Below, one piece after another: positions 19,426 through 28,430 of a stretch of 64,000 nt of DNA. A model generated the notes under the pieces. That model was not told the origin of the DNA. It worked only from the letters and a program-made list of their open reading frames with translations, and made no database searches. The stretch is from assembly GCF_026191475.2 (NCBI RefSeq), contig NZ_JAOSLC020000004.1, forward strand, positions 62,001 to 126,000. Reading direction: 5' to 3'. The translations under genes were made by a program, and so were the position numbers. The stretch is from Polaribacter ponticola. GTDB lineage: Bacteria > Bacteroidota > Bacteroidia > Flavobacteriales > Flavobacteriaceae. Every line of letters begins with the position of its first letter. Position 1 is the stretch's first letter.

Positions 19426-20205
19426 ATGAAACATACATTTAAAATCTTCTTAAGTTTATTTTTAATCTCAACTTTTACATTTGCTCAAAAAACTATTGAA
19501 GCTTCTGATATTATGAGTGATATTAAAAATGGTAAATCAATTTCTTATAAAAACGCAATAATTGTTGGAGTTTTAGACTTTACTTTTATGGAGAAAGCAT
19601 TAGAAAAACTCCCAAAGAAAAAGAAAAGTAGTTGGTGGAGTAATGGTAACTCTTCTAACACAATAGAAAAATTAATTGAAGTACAAATTTCTTTTATTAA
19701 TTGTACTTTTAAAGATGATGTTTTAGCCTACATACCAGATGAAGATTCTGGCTATACATTTACAGCAAGCTTTGAAGATATTGCAATATTTAAAAATTGT
19801 AATTTTAAAGGAAAATCTATGTTTAAATACTCTCATTTTGAATTAGATGCAGATTTTTCTAATTCTACTTTTGATGATGATACAACTTTTAAATATGCAA
19901 AGTTTGACAAAAAAATTAGTTTTTCTAAAACAAAATTTACAGAATCTGCTACTTTTAAATATGCTAAATTCATTAAAAATGTAAGTTTTTCTGATGCTGT
20001 TTTTGAAGATTCTGCTACTTTTAAATATGCAAAATTTAACAATGGTGTTTCATTTAAAAACACAAACTTCGAAGAGGATTTAAATATAAAATATATGAAT
20101 GTTAATGGAGACTTTAATGTAACAAACATGAAAGTTGGTTATAATATAGATTCTAAATACACTAAAATTAATGGTAAAAGTTTTAGCAAACATTTATTAA
20201 ATTAG
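19426..20205 (+). CDS. Secreted pentapeptide-like repeat protein
   Basis: The 259-residue protein starts with a signal peptide (MKHTFKIFLSLFLISTFTFA). Residues about 85-235 form a right-handed beta-helix pattern with phenylalanine every five residues. Three 20-residue units repeat almost exactly, each with TFKYAKF followed by SFS or SFK and a second phenylalanine. This resembles pentapeptide-repeat folds, though the central residue pattern is looser than in MfpA/Qnr proteins and the protein is exported, so topoisomerase protection is unlikely. Function unknown. It follows the two-component pair by 58 bases but is not obviously part of that operon. Confidence 0.75.
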   Translation: MKHTFKIFLSLFLISTFTFAQKTIEASDIMSDIKNGKSISYKNAIIVGVLDFTFMEKALEKLPKKKKSSWWSNGNSSNTIEKLIEVQISFINCTFKDDVLAYIPDEDSGYTFTASFEDIAIFKNCNFKGKSMFKYSHFELDADFSNSTFDDDTTFKYAKFDKKISFSKTKFTESATFKYAKFIKNVSFSDAVFEDSATFKYAKFNNGVSFKNTNFEEDLNIKYMNVNGDFNVTNMKVGYNIDSKYTKINGKSFSKHLLN

Positions 20206-20232
20206 AAACATGTATTAATACGTGTTTCTAAT
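20203..20232 (+). terminator. Hairpin at the end of the pentapeptide-like gene
   Basis: TTAGAAACA and TGTTTCTAA pair around an inner GTAT/ATAC stem, but no T tract follows. It may stabilise the 3' end rather than terminate. Confidence 0.45.
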
Positions 20233-20293
20233 ATTTTAATAAAAATTATTTTGCAATCTAATTAGTGCTTTTAGATTTGAGATTCTTCTTCTC

Positions 20294-20335
20294 AAAAAAA
20301 ACTAGTTTCTTTATTTAAAAGAAGCTAGTTTTTTT
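20294..20335 (+). terminator. Intrinsic terminator before the acyl-CoA synthetase genes
   Basis: AAAAACTAGTTTC and GAAGCTAGTTTTT pair with one G-T wobble and end in T7. Confidence 0.75.
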
Positions 20336-20391
20336 GAATTAATAATACTACATGTAATACTATTTTAACCTTAAAAAACTTTTTTAGTAAC

Positions 20392-22175
20392 TTGTCAGAA
20401 AATAAATCTCTTTTTATGTCTGATTCAATTTCTAGAATTTTTGATTTTGCATATTATCAATTAGAAAATTTTCCTCAAGAAAAATGTTTTAACTATAAAG
20501 AAGAGGAAACATGGAAAAGTATTTCAACTTCGAAATATATTTTAGATGCAAATAAAGTAAGTAACTCTCTACTTTCATTAGGAATAAAACAAAATGATAA
20601 GATTGCGGTAATCACCTCAAATAACAACCCTAATTGGCATATTTTAGATACAGGAATATTGCAAATTGGCGCCCAAAACATTCCTCTTTATGCAACACTC
20701 TCAGAAAAAGATTATGAGTATATTTTAAATCATTCAGATGCTAAATATTGTTTTGTTTCTGATGAAGAATTATATCAAAAAGTTAAATCAATAGAAAATA
20801 AAACTCAACTTAAAAACGTCTTCTCTTTAAAAGAATTAGATACAAATTATGACTGGAATTCATTTTTAAAAATTGGAAAAACAGAAGATCATAATGCCAA
20901 AATAGAAACTTTAAAAAAGAATGTAAAACCAGAAGATTTAGCAACAATTATTTATACTTCTGGAACCACAGGAACACCAAAAGGTGTTATGTTAACACAT
21001 AAAAATATTGTTTCTACTGTTTATAAAACAGCCAATAGAATAAATCTTAAAAGAGATAAAAACAAGATAATTAGCTACTTACCAATATGTCATATATTTG
21101 AAAGAAGTGCTTCATATTACAATTTGTTTATGGGTTTTGAAGTTTTTTTGCTGAAAGCTTGGATAAACTTGGTGAAAACATTAAAGAAATTAAACCACAC
21201 TATTTAGCTGTTGTACCAAGACTATTGGAAAAGATTTTTGATAAAATTGTTGATAAAGGCAGTAATTTAAAAGGATTAAAAAAGAGCCTCTTTTTTTGGG
21301 CTTTGTCATTAGGTGAAAAATACGAACCTTATCATAAAAACGGAGCTTGGTATCATTACAAGTTAAATATTGCAAAGAAACTTATATTTAAAAAATGGCA
21401 AGAAGCACTCGGAGGAAATATACAATTTATGATTTCTGGGAGCGCCCCACTTCAACAAAGATTAATTAGAGTTTTTACTGCTGCAGGAATTCCCATTTTT
21501 GAAGGTTACGGAATGACAGAGTCTTCTCCTGGCGGAACTTTAAATGACCTAAGAGAAAATGGATTAAAAATAGGTACAGTTGGTAAACCTCTTGAAGGTA
21601 TAGAAATTAAAATTGCCGATGATGGTGAAATTCTAATGAAAGGTGATAATGTGATGCTTGGTTATTACAAGAATGAAGAATTAACAAAAAAAACAATTAT
21701 TGATGGTTATTTACATACTGGAGATATTGGTGAAATTGATTCTGATAATTTTTTAACAATAACAGACAGAAAAAAAGAAATATTTAAAACTTCTGGTGGA
21801 AAATACATTGCTCCTGCTGCTTTGGAAAGTGAACTCAAACAATCTCGTTTTATAGAACAAGTTCTAGTTATTGGAGAAAGCGAAAAAATGCCAGCAGCTA
21901 TAATTCAACTAAATTTTGCTTTTATAAAAGAATGGGCAGATAGACATAAATATGAAATTCATGATATTACTACCGATAAAAGATTAATTAATAGAATACA
22001 AAAAGAGGTCGATTTTTACAATCAAAAATTTGGGAAATGGGAAAAAATAAAGAAATTTGAAATAACAAATGAAGAATGGTCTATAGAAGCAGGGCATTTA
22101 ACTCCTACTATGAAAATGAAAAGAAAAGTAATTAAAGAAAAATATAAAAACTTATATCAAAAAATATATAATTAG
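20392..22175 (+). CDS. Long-chain acyl-CoA synthetase (AMP-binding), copy 1 (frame broken)
   Basis: One base added to the T7 run at 21143-21149 (VFF-AES instead of VFL-LKA) joins two frames into 594 residues. The enzyme activates fatty acids with ATP and CoA. It carries the AMP-binding signature IYTSGTTGTPKGVML near residue 188, the PxCHxFER-type motif (LPICHIFERS), GYGMTESSP, and the C-terminal hinge TDRKKEIFKTSGGK. Length fits the FadD15-like class of about 600 residues. The start is TTG at 20392 or ATG at 20416; I cannot decide. It is followed after 78 bases by a close paralogue, so the pair is a tandem duplication. Confidence 0.9.
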
Positions 22176-22253
22176 TAAAAAATTACCAATTTATTTTCTA
22201 TTTGTTAAATCAATGTAAATTTCATACTTTGCAGTTCTACAAAAAAGAAATTT

Positions 22254-24032
22254 ATGGCAATAAAAATTACGCGCACATTTGATTTTCCTTATTATCAATT
22301 AGAAAAGTATAATTTAAAGAAATCTTTAAACACTAAATATGATGGTAAATGGGTTTCAACTTCTACTCAAGAATATATAGATAAATCGAATACTTTAAGT
22401 AGAGGATTATTAAAATTAGGAGTAAAACCTAATGATAAAATTGCAGTAATTTCTACAACTAATAGAACAGAATGGAATATTTGTGATATTGGAATAGGCC
22501 AAGTGGGAGCACAAAACGTTCCTATTTACCCAACCATTTCTAAAGAAGATTATGAATATGTTTTAAACCACTCTGGAGCTACATACTGCTTTGTTTCTGA
22601 TGCTAGTATTCTAGAAAAACTTAATCAAATTAAAGGTAATACAAGTCTTATAGATATTTTTACTTTCGAAGATCTTGTAAATGAAAAAAATTGGAATGAA
22701 GTTTTAGATTTAGGTAAAGATACTTCTAATCAAGCAGAAGTGGAAGCCAGAAAAAATGCCGTTACATCAAATGATTTAGCAACTCTAATTTATACTTCTG
22801 GTACAACTGGAAAACCTAAAGGTGTTATGCTTTCTCATGGTAATATTGTTTCTAATGTACTCGCTAGTGAAGACCCTGTTCCTTTAGATTATGGAACCGA
22901 CAAAGCTCTAAGTTTTTTACCAGTTTGTCATGTCTTTGAAAGAATGATTTTATATTTATACCAACTTTGTGGAACAGAAATATATTTTGCAGAAAGTATA
23001 GAAAAACTAACTGAAAACGCACAAGATGTTAAGCCAGATGTAATGACGGCTGTACCTCGTTTATATGAAAAAATCTATGATAAGATTATTCTAAAAGGAG
23101 AAGGTTTATCTGGTATAAAAAAGAAATTATTTTTCTGGGCAGTAGATTTAGGTTTAAGGTATAAACCTTATGGTGAAAATGGTTGGTGGTATGAAAAACA
23201 ATTAGGTTTAGCCAGAAAACTTATTTTTTCTAAATGGCAAGAAGCTTTAGGCGGTAATTTAAAAGTTATGGTTTCTGGAAGCGCTGCGTTACAACCACGG
23301 TTAACAAGTATTTTTGCTGCTGCTGGTATGCCAATTATGGAAGGTTATGGTTTAACAGAAACATCACCAGTTACATCTGTTAATTTTGTAGAATATGGCG
23401 GACAAAGAGGTTTTAGAATAGGAACTGTTGGGAAAGTTATTAAAGATGTGGAAGTTAAAATTGCCGAAAATGGAGAGATTTTAATTAAAGGACCAAATGT
23501 TATGCAAGGGTATTATAAAGATCCTGTTAAAACTGCAGAAGTTTTAATAGACGGATACTTTCATTCTGGAGATAAAGGAGAAATTGATAAAGATGGGTTT
23601 TTAAAAATAACTGGTAGAACTAAAGAAATGTTTAAAACTTCTGGAGGTAAATATGTGATACCACCATTATTAGAAGGAGAGTTAAAGCAGTCTTTATTTA
23701 TAGAACAAGTAATGGTTGTAGGTGAAAATGAAAAAATGCCAGCTGCTATTATTCAACCAAATTTTGAATATTTAAAAGATTGGGCAGAAGAAAATAATAT
23801 TTCTTTTTCTAATAATGAAGAATTAATAGCAAATGAAAAAGTCTTAGAAGAAATTACTAAAGCAGTTAAAACTTGTAATAATAGTTTTGGTAAATGGGAA
23901 CAAATAAAAGTGTTTAGACTTACTCCTGACGAATGGACATTAGATGCTGGCCATTTAACACCAACAATGAAAATGAAACGCTCAGTTATAAAAGAAATTT
24001 ATAAAGATTTATATAATAGTATTTATAATTAA
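22254..24032 (+). CDS. Long-chain acyl-CoA synthetase (AMP-binding), copy 2
   Basis: Intact 592-residue fatty-acid:CoA ligase, collinear with the previous gene. It has the AMP-binding motif IYTSGTTGKPKGVML near residue 182, LPVCHVFERM, GYGLTETSPVTS, and the hinge TGRTKEMFKTSGGK. Both copies end with the same GHLTPTMKMKR segment. It is the stronger candidate for the housekeeping activity because its frame is intact, although the break in copy 1 may be a sequencing artefact. A clear terminator follows. Role: feeding fatty acids to beta-oxidation or phospholipid synthesis; cytoplasmic or membrane-peripheral. Confidence 0.95.
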   Translation: MAIKITRTFDFPYYQLEKYNLKKSLNTKYDGKWVSTSTQEYIDKSNTLSRGLLKLGVKPNDKIAVISTTNRTEWNICDIGIGQVGAQNVPIYPTISKEDYEYVLNHSGATYCFVSDASILEKLNQIKGNTSLIDIFTFEDLVNEKNWNEVLDLGKDTSNQAEVEARKNAVTSNDLATLIYTSGTTGKPKGVMLSHGNIVSNVLASEDPVPLDYGTDKALSFLPVCHVFERMILYLYQLCGTEIYFAESIEKLTENAQDVKPDVMTAVPRLYEKIYDKIILKGEGLSGIKKKLFFWAVDLGLRYKPYGENGWWYEKQLGLARKLIFSKWQEALGGNLKVMVSGSAALQPRLTSIFAAAGMPIMEGYGLTETSPVTSVNFVEYGGQRGFRIGTVGKVIKDVEVKIAENGEILIKGPNVMQGYYKDPVKTAEVLIDGYFHSGDKGEIDKDGFLKITGRTKEMFKTSGGKYVIPPLLEGELKQSLFIEQVMVVGENEKMPAAIIQPNFEYLKDWAEENNISFSNNEELIANEKVLEEITKAVKTCNNSFGKWEQIKVFRLTPDEWTLDAGHLTPTMKMKRSVIKEIYKDLYNSIYN

Positions 24033-24035
24033 ATA

Positions 24036-24064
24036 AAAGCTCTCATTTAAATGAGAGTTTTTTT
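24036..24064 (+). terminator. Intrinsic terminator after acyl-CoA synthetase 2
   Basis: Perfect palindrome CTCTCATTTAAATGAGAG followed by a T run. Confidence 0.85.
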
Positions 24065-24086
24065 ATATAACCAATTTTACATTAGC

Positions 24087-24499
24087 ATGATTGAACTTGT
24101 TTATTATTCTATCTCAAACAACGAGATTAATACAAATGTTATTAATAATATATTAAATACATCTCGTAACTATAATAAAAAGAACAACATTACTGGTTGT
24201 TTATTATATCATGATAAAATTTTTCTACAAATATTAGAAGGCGAAAAAGATGAAGTATTAAAATTATATGAAAAGATTAAAAAAGATACTAGACACCAGA
24301 ATGTAACATTAGTTATTAAAGAAAATATTGTAGAAAGATTATATTCTGATTGGAATATGGCTTATAAAGAATTAAATGACAGTCACTTAAAGGTTAAACA
24401 ATTTATAAAAAATATTCGTTTTTTTCTGACAATAATGAAAAACAATCTGAGGCAATAGACATTTTTTGGAGAATGGCTAAATTAATTGTTGTAAAATAA
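24087..24499 (+). CDS. BLUF-domain blue-light sensor (frame broken)
   Basis: Adding one base to the T7 run at 24419-24425 gives 137 residues, the size of a stand-alone BLUF protein. BLUF domains bind FAD and sense blue light. Visible family features are the early tyrosine in ELVYYS, the asparagine in NNITGCLLYH, the flavin-contacting glutamine in FLQILEGEKDEV, and SDWNMAYKEL. ATG at 24087 is preferred because upstream codons run through the terminator of the previous gene. No output domain is attached, so it probably signals through a partner. The nearby acetyltransferase is an unrelated family. Confidence 0.85.
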
Positions 24500-24557
24500 C
24501 TCATTAATAAACAGATAGTTATATCTTATCAAATAAATATTCTATTTACTTTTTAAA

Positions 24558-24986
24558 ATGAATAATAATCTAGAAATTAAAATAATTTCAACTCAAGATA
24601 CTTTAGAAATTCGTCACAAAGTTATGTGGCCAAACAAACCTGTAAAATACATAGAATTACCAGATGATAATGTTGCTAGACACTTTGGTTTATTTGTAAA
24701 TGGAGAAATAACTTCTATCATTTCTTTATTTTCTATTGATGGTGTAGTTCAGTTTAGAAAATTCGCTACTTTAAATAAATATCAAGGTTTAGGATTTGGT
24801 TCTTTATTATTAAAAAACATAATAAAGCTTTTAGAAAAAGAAAATATAAAGAAATTATGGTGTAACGCACGAGTAGAAAAAAAGAACTTTTACAAAAATT
24901 TTAACCTTAAAACTACTAATAAATTGTTTAAAAAAGGGAATATTGAATATGTTGTAATGGAACGTTATTTCATTCAAAAAAATTAA
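24558..24986 (+). CDS. GNAT-family N-acetyltransferase
   Basis: The 142-residue protein has the GNAT fold signature. The acetyl-CoA loop is in KYQGLGFGSLLLKNIIKLL (the Q/R-x-x-G-x-G/A equivalent), preceded by a beta strand QFRKFATL. A conserved N-terminal segment HKVMWPNKP is seen in a Bacteroidota GNAT subgroup. Substrate cannot be told from the sequence. It overlaps the convergent DUF1569 gene by a few bases at its 3' end. No signal peptide or membrane helix, so cytoplasmic. Confidence 0.85.
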   Translation: MNNNLEIKIISTQDTLEIRHKVMWPNKPVKYIELPDDNVARHFGLFVNGEITSIISLFSIDGVVQFRKFATLNKYQGLGFGSLLLKNIIKLLEKENIKKLWCNARVEKKNFYKNFNLKTTNKLFKKGNIEYVVMERYFIQKN

Positions 24987-25434
24987 ACTCCAAACTGAGT
25001 TAAATGATGATCTAAATGCTTGTAAAAAGTATTATTCCATTCCTTCTCTGTTAATTTACCAAAAGAATGAGATTCTTTTCCGTCAAAATAATCTGCACCT
25101 AATTCTTGTGTTTTTAAAATAAAACCTATCAAGCGTTGTTTTTCTAATTCGAATTCTCTTTTATTAGAAATAACAAATTGCGGAGCTGTTTTTCCGTTTT
25201 TTTATACTCCTTTTCTGACACAACAGCATTCTTCACAAAAAGTTTAAGCATCAATTTAACTAATCCATTAGGTTTTGGGTGTTTATCTGTATAAATCATC
25301 TCATAAGTTACAGAACAATGAGCTAACATTTGTGCCACAGACATTTTACCCCAATTTGCTTTAGTTTCTGATGATAAATTGTTTACTCTTCTTATTATTT
25401 CTTCTGTAACAGATTTTGTAAAGATGTTTTTCAT
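24983..25434 (-). CDS. DUF1569 (DinB-like) protein (frame broken)
   Basis: One base added to the T7 run at 25197-25203 extends the frame to the family end HHLTQFGV, giving 150 residues. DUF1569 proteins have a DinB/YfiT-type four-helix bundle; the histidines in SVAQMLAHCSV and HLDHHLTQ fit a possible metal site. Function is unknown, though some DinB-like proteins are thiol-dependent or metal-dependent transferases. It overlaps the stop of the upstream membrane-protein gene (TAATG), so the two are translationally coupled, and both would be driven by the Crp/Fnr-type promoter near 26117-26168. Confidence 0.8.
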
Positions 25435-26101
25435 TATTTTATTTTTTTTATTAATACTATAATATCTGAAATATGTGTATAAATTACTATTGGTACAATA
25501 ACACCTCCTAATAAAATAAATGGAAAATATGCTATAGCAGTATTTGGCACACTATAACCAAATTTTTTATATAATAGCTCTTGAGACAAGAAACCATTGG
25601 TTAAAATAAAAAAATAAATAGTAAACCCAATATATTCCAACCCAATAAAAATTTACTATTTATGCTCTTATATTTCATCCAAAGTAACAGTAAAATTGAA
25701 GTTACACCAGGAATTATATCAAAATTCCAACCTTCATAAGTCATTTCCATAGGTAATAACTCTCTAATAGCTAATTGAAATAATAATAGTTCTACAGGAA
25801 AACGAACTATATGTACTGCTGTACTCCATTTTAAATTTCTATTCTCATAAAACTTATTTCTAAGTAAATATATTATAAATATTCCTGGAGGAACTATAAC
25901 TAAAGGAAAAGTAGAGTACTGATCTCCTTCTGTATAATGATATACTCCAAAATAAGCAAGTATAGATATTAAAATAGACCAACCAATAATAATTGGTAAA
26001 GTTGATTTTTTAATAGCATTAGACTTCACAAAAGTAAAAACTATATATATTGTAATTATAAAAAAAGAGACGGGAATGTAAAGTGGTAAATCATTAATCA
26101 T
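25434..26101 (-). CDS. Hypothetical integral membrane protein (frame broken)
   Basis: One base added to the homopolymer at 25608-25614 joins two frames into 222 residues with about seven hydrophobic helices. I do not recognise the family. The only soluble stretches are short and charged. It is first in a two-gene operon with the DUF1569 protein and has a well-formed promoter: a TAnnTTTG box and an FNR-like palindrome in the 80 bases upstream. The regulator gene just beyond is Crp/Fnr-type, so a regulatory link is plausible. Function unknown. Confidence 0.7.
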
Positions 26102-26123
26102 AAAACATGTTTATTATTAACTT

Positions 26124-26131
26124 CAAAAATA
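26124..26131 (-). promoter_or_regulatory. -10 (TAnnTTTG) box of the membrane protein/DUF1569 operon
   Basis: The minus strand reads TATTTTTG, an exact match to the Bacteroidota -7 consensus, 23 bases before the start codon. Confidence 0.65.
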
Positions 26132-26152
26132 CAAACGTCTTTTTACACTTTA

Positions 26153-26168
26153 CTTGTCTTATGACAAG
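26153..26168. promoter_or_regulatory. Crp/Fnr-type operator
   Basis: Perfect 16-base palindrome CTTGTCTTATGACAAG. The core TTGTC-N4-GACAA has the same geometry as FNR sites (TTGAT-N4-ATCAA). Its centre is about 43 bases upstream of the predicted start site, close to the class II activator position. A Crp/Fnr regulator gene ends 19 bases away. Confidence 0.65.
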
Positions 26169-26186
26169 AATGAGAATTAAGAGTGC

Positions 26187-26765
26187 TTATTTTAAAACTT
26201 CTTTTCTTATTCTACTTAAAGAACTATCAGTTATACCTAAAAAAGATGCAATATGTTTTAATGAAGCTTTTTGAAAAATTTCTGGCCTATTAGAAATTAA
26301 TTCTAGATATCTATCTGAAGCCTTATCCGTTATCATGCTTAACGAACGTTCTTTTAAAATAAAAAAATTACGTACTAAATGAGATCTTCCCCAATCTCTA
26401 TAAGCTTCATATAAATTATAATGTTCATTAAAAGTTTCTATATCTTTTTGCCAAAGTACACAGTTTTCTGTGGCTTGCAAATACTCTTTAGTAGGTGTTT
26501 GCATAAAAAAAGAGTTCTCTTCCAGAATTAAATCATTTTTATCATAAAAATTAGTAGTTACCTCATTTCCCTCGAAATCTATAACAAAAGAACGTATAAA
26601 CCCACTTATTAAAAAATAATAATTTTTTACTACAGTACCTCCTTTTATTAAAAATTCTCCTTTTTTTAATTCTATTTTTCTGTAGCCATTTAACAGTTTC
26701 TCAAGTTCATCTGTAGTTAACCCAATAGCTCCTAACTCATTTTTTAAGATTCTTTTATCATCCAT
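26187..26765 (-). CDS. Crp/Fnr-family transcriptional regulator
   Basis: The 192-residue protein has an N-terminal cyclic-nucleotide-binding-type beta-barrel (residues 15-115; LKKGEFLIKGG, YYFLISGFIRSF) and a C-terminal helix-turn-helix (ASLKHIASFLGITDSSLSRIRKE). There is no cysteine cluster, so it is not an iron-sulfur FNR. Ligand unknown. Its stop is 19 bases from a palindromic operator that fronts the membrane protein/DUF1569 operon transcribed in the same direction, making it the obvious candidate regulator. It starts 2 bases after the holA stop and may be co-transcribed with holA. Confidence 0.88.
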   Translation of the reverse strand: MDDKRILKNELGAIGLTTDELEKLLNGYRKIELKKGEFLIKGGTVVKNYYFLISGFIRSFVIDFEGNEVTTNFYDKNDLILEENSFFMQTPTKEYLQATENCVLWQKDIETFNEHYNLYEAYRDWGRSHLVRNFFILKERSLSMITDKASDRYLELISNRPEIFQKASLKHIASFLGITDSSLSRIRKEVLK

Positions 26766-26767
26766 AA

Positions 26768-27769
26768 TTAATGTAAAATCTTAAATAATAATTCTTTTAA
26801 AATATCTTTTTGAGTTTGGCTCGCTCCTACTCCTTTACTTTTAACATCTGCTTCTCTTAAAAAGGCAATTACTTGTGCAACTTTACGCATAGGATAATTT
26901 CTAGCTGCTAAAAAGTATTCATCAACAAAATAAGGGCTAACACCAATTGATTTTGCAACAGAATTTTTAGATTTATCCTTTAAACCATGAAACATTAAAA
27001 GTTGAGTAAAGAAACCATTTAATAAAGAAATTGTCATTACAGTTGGGTTGCTTTTAGGGTTTTCAGAAAAATAATTAATTATTCTATTCGCTTTTAAAAG
27101 GTTCTTCTCTCCTACTGCTTTTCGCAATTCAAAATTATTAAAGTCTTTAGAAATACCAATATTATCTTCTATATGTTTATCATTAATTATTGTGTCTTTA
27201 GGTAAAATAATCATTAATTTATCTAACTCATTAGATATTTTACTTAAATCCGTCCCTAAAAACTCTACCAACATTTGTGCTGCTTTAGGTTCTATTTGAT
27301 AATTTTTACCACTTAAAACTCTACGAATCCAATCAGAAACCTTATTTTCATAAAGCTTTTTACTTTCATAAATTAAACCTGTTTTAGCAATTGCTTTGTG
27401 TAACTTTTTACGCTTATCTAGTTTTTTATATTTATAATTAATAACAAGAACTGTTGTTGGTTGTGGGTTTTCTGCATAAGACACAAGTTTCTCTATATTT
27501 CTACTTAAATCTTGCGCTTCTTTTATAATTAATACTTGCCTTTCTGCCATCATTGGATATCGCTTAGCAGAAGAAACAATGTCTTCAATACTTGCATCTC
27601 TACCATACATTATTTGTTGATTAAATCCTTTCTCTGCTTCATCTAAAATAGATGCTTCTATAAAATCTGAAATCTTATCAATATAATAAGGCTCATCACC
27701 CATTAAAAAATATATTGGTTTAATATCTCCTTTTTTAATATCAGAAACAATATTCCTTATTTCGTTCAT
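26768..27769 (-). CDS. holA: DNA polymerase III subunit delta
   Basis: The 333-residue protein matches the clamp-loader delta subunit in length and pattern. The N-terminal AAA+-like domain starts with IKPIYFLMGDEPYYIDKI (the degenerate Walker A region). The middle carries LLKANRIINYF and the C-terminal collar domain has NPTVMTISLLNGFFTQLL. Delta opens the beta sliding clamp during replication. The gene lies next to a divergent HsdR-N-domain gene, an arrangement I recall from other Bacteroidota. The sequence is intact. Confidence 0.92.
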   Translation of the reverse strand: MNEIRNIVSDIKKGDIKPIYFLMGDEPYYIDKISDFIEASILDEAEKGFNQQIMYGRDASIEDIVSSAKRYPMMAERQVLIIKEAQDLSRNIEKLVSYAENPQPTTVLVINYKYKKLDKRKKLHKAIAKTGLIYESKKLYENKVSDWIRRVLSGKNYQIEPKAAQMLVEFLGTDLSKISNELDKLMIILPKDTIINDKHIEDNIGISKDFNNFELRKAVGEKNLLKANRIINYFSENPKSNPTVMTISLLNGFFTQLLMFHGLKDKSKNSVAKSIGVSPYFVDEYFLAARNYPMRKVAQVIAFLREADVKSKGVGASQTQKDILKELLFKILH

Positions 27770-27921
27770 TTATTTTTCTATTATTACAGAATTAATCAAT
27801 ACGTTTTATCTTGTTTTTAAATAAGATATGGTCATATAATTGTGGCATATAAATAGAATTATTATTCTTTTATTAATAAGTATTAAATTAATAATAACCA
27901 ATTTTTATTTACTTTTGAGTA

Positions 27922-28364
27922 ATGCAAAAATTAAATCTACCAAATTATAATTTCAAACTCAAAAATAAAGAAAATAAGACGCTTATTTTTGATAATTTGA
28001 GAAAAAAATATTTGGTTTTAACACCTGAAGAATGGGTAAGACAACATTATGTTTCTTTTTTAATAGAACAAAAGAAATACCCAATTTCTTTAATTGCTTT
28101 AGAAAAACAACTTATTATTAACAATAGAAAAAAAGAACAGATATTTTAGTATTTAATTCTGATGGACAGCATGATATTATTATAGAGTGTAAAGCACCTC
28201 AAATTAAAATAACACAAGATACTTTTGATCAAATTGCACGTTATAATTTAAAACTTAAAGCTAATTATTTAGTGGTTACCAATGGTTTAGAGCACTATTG
28301 TTGTAAAATGGATTTTAAAAATGAAACCTATATTTTTTTAAAAGAAATTCCTAAATATAAATAA
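27922..28364 (+). CDS. Type I restriction HsdR N-terminal-domain protein, stand-alone (frame broken)
   Basis: One base added to the A7 run at 28128-28134 restores 147 residues. The protein consists only of an HSDR_N_2-type nuclease fold. The PD-(D/E)xK-like residues are visible as D in QHDIIIECKAP and E-x-K just after it (IECK). It lacks the helicase part of a type I restriction subunit and no hsdM or hsdS gene is near, so it is not a restriction system. Its place beside holA suggests a conserved housekeeping nuclease-like role, which is inference. Small single-gene unit. Confidence 0.8.
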
Positions 28365-28430
28365 TAAAACATTACGTTTATTAAGAAAAATTTAGCCAAA
28401 AATTAAGTATTAAGCTGTAAATTCGCAACC

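Noticed and set aside
20206..20391. A small RNA gene between the pentapeptide-like and acyl-CoA synthetase genes
   Set aside because: Two hairpins are present, but no convincing promoter box or conserved motif was seen; they are more likely 3' end elements.
27922..28364. A type I restriction-modification system
   Set aside because: Only an HsdR N-terminal domain is present; no methylase, specificity or helicase genes are near.
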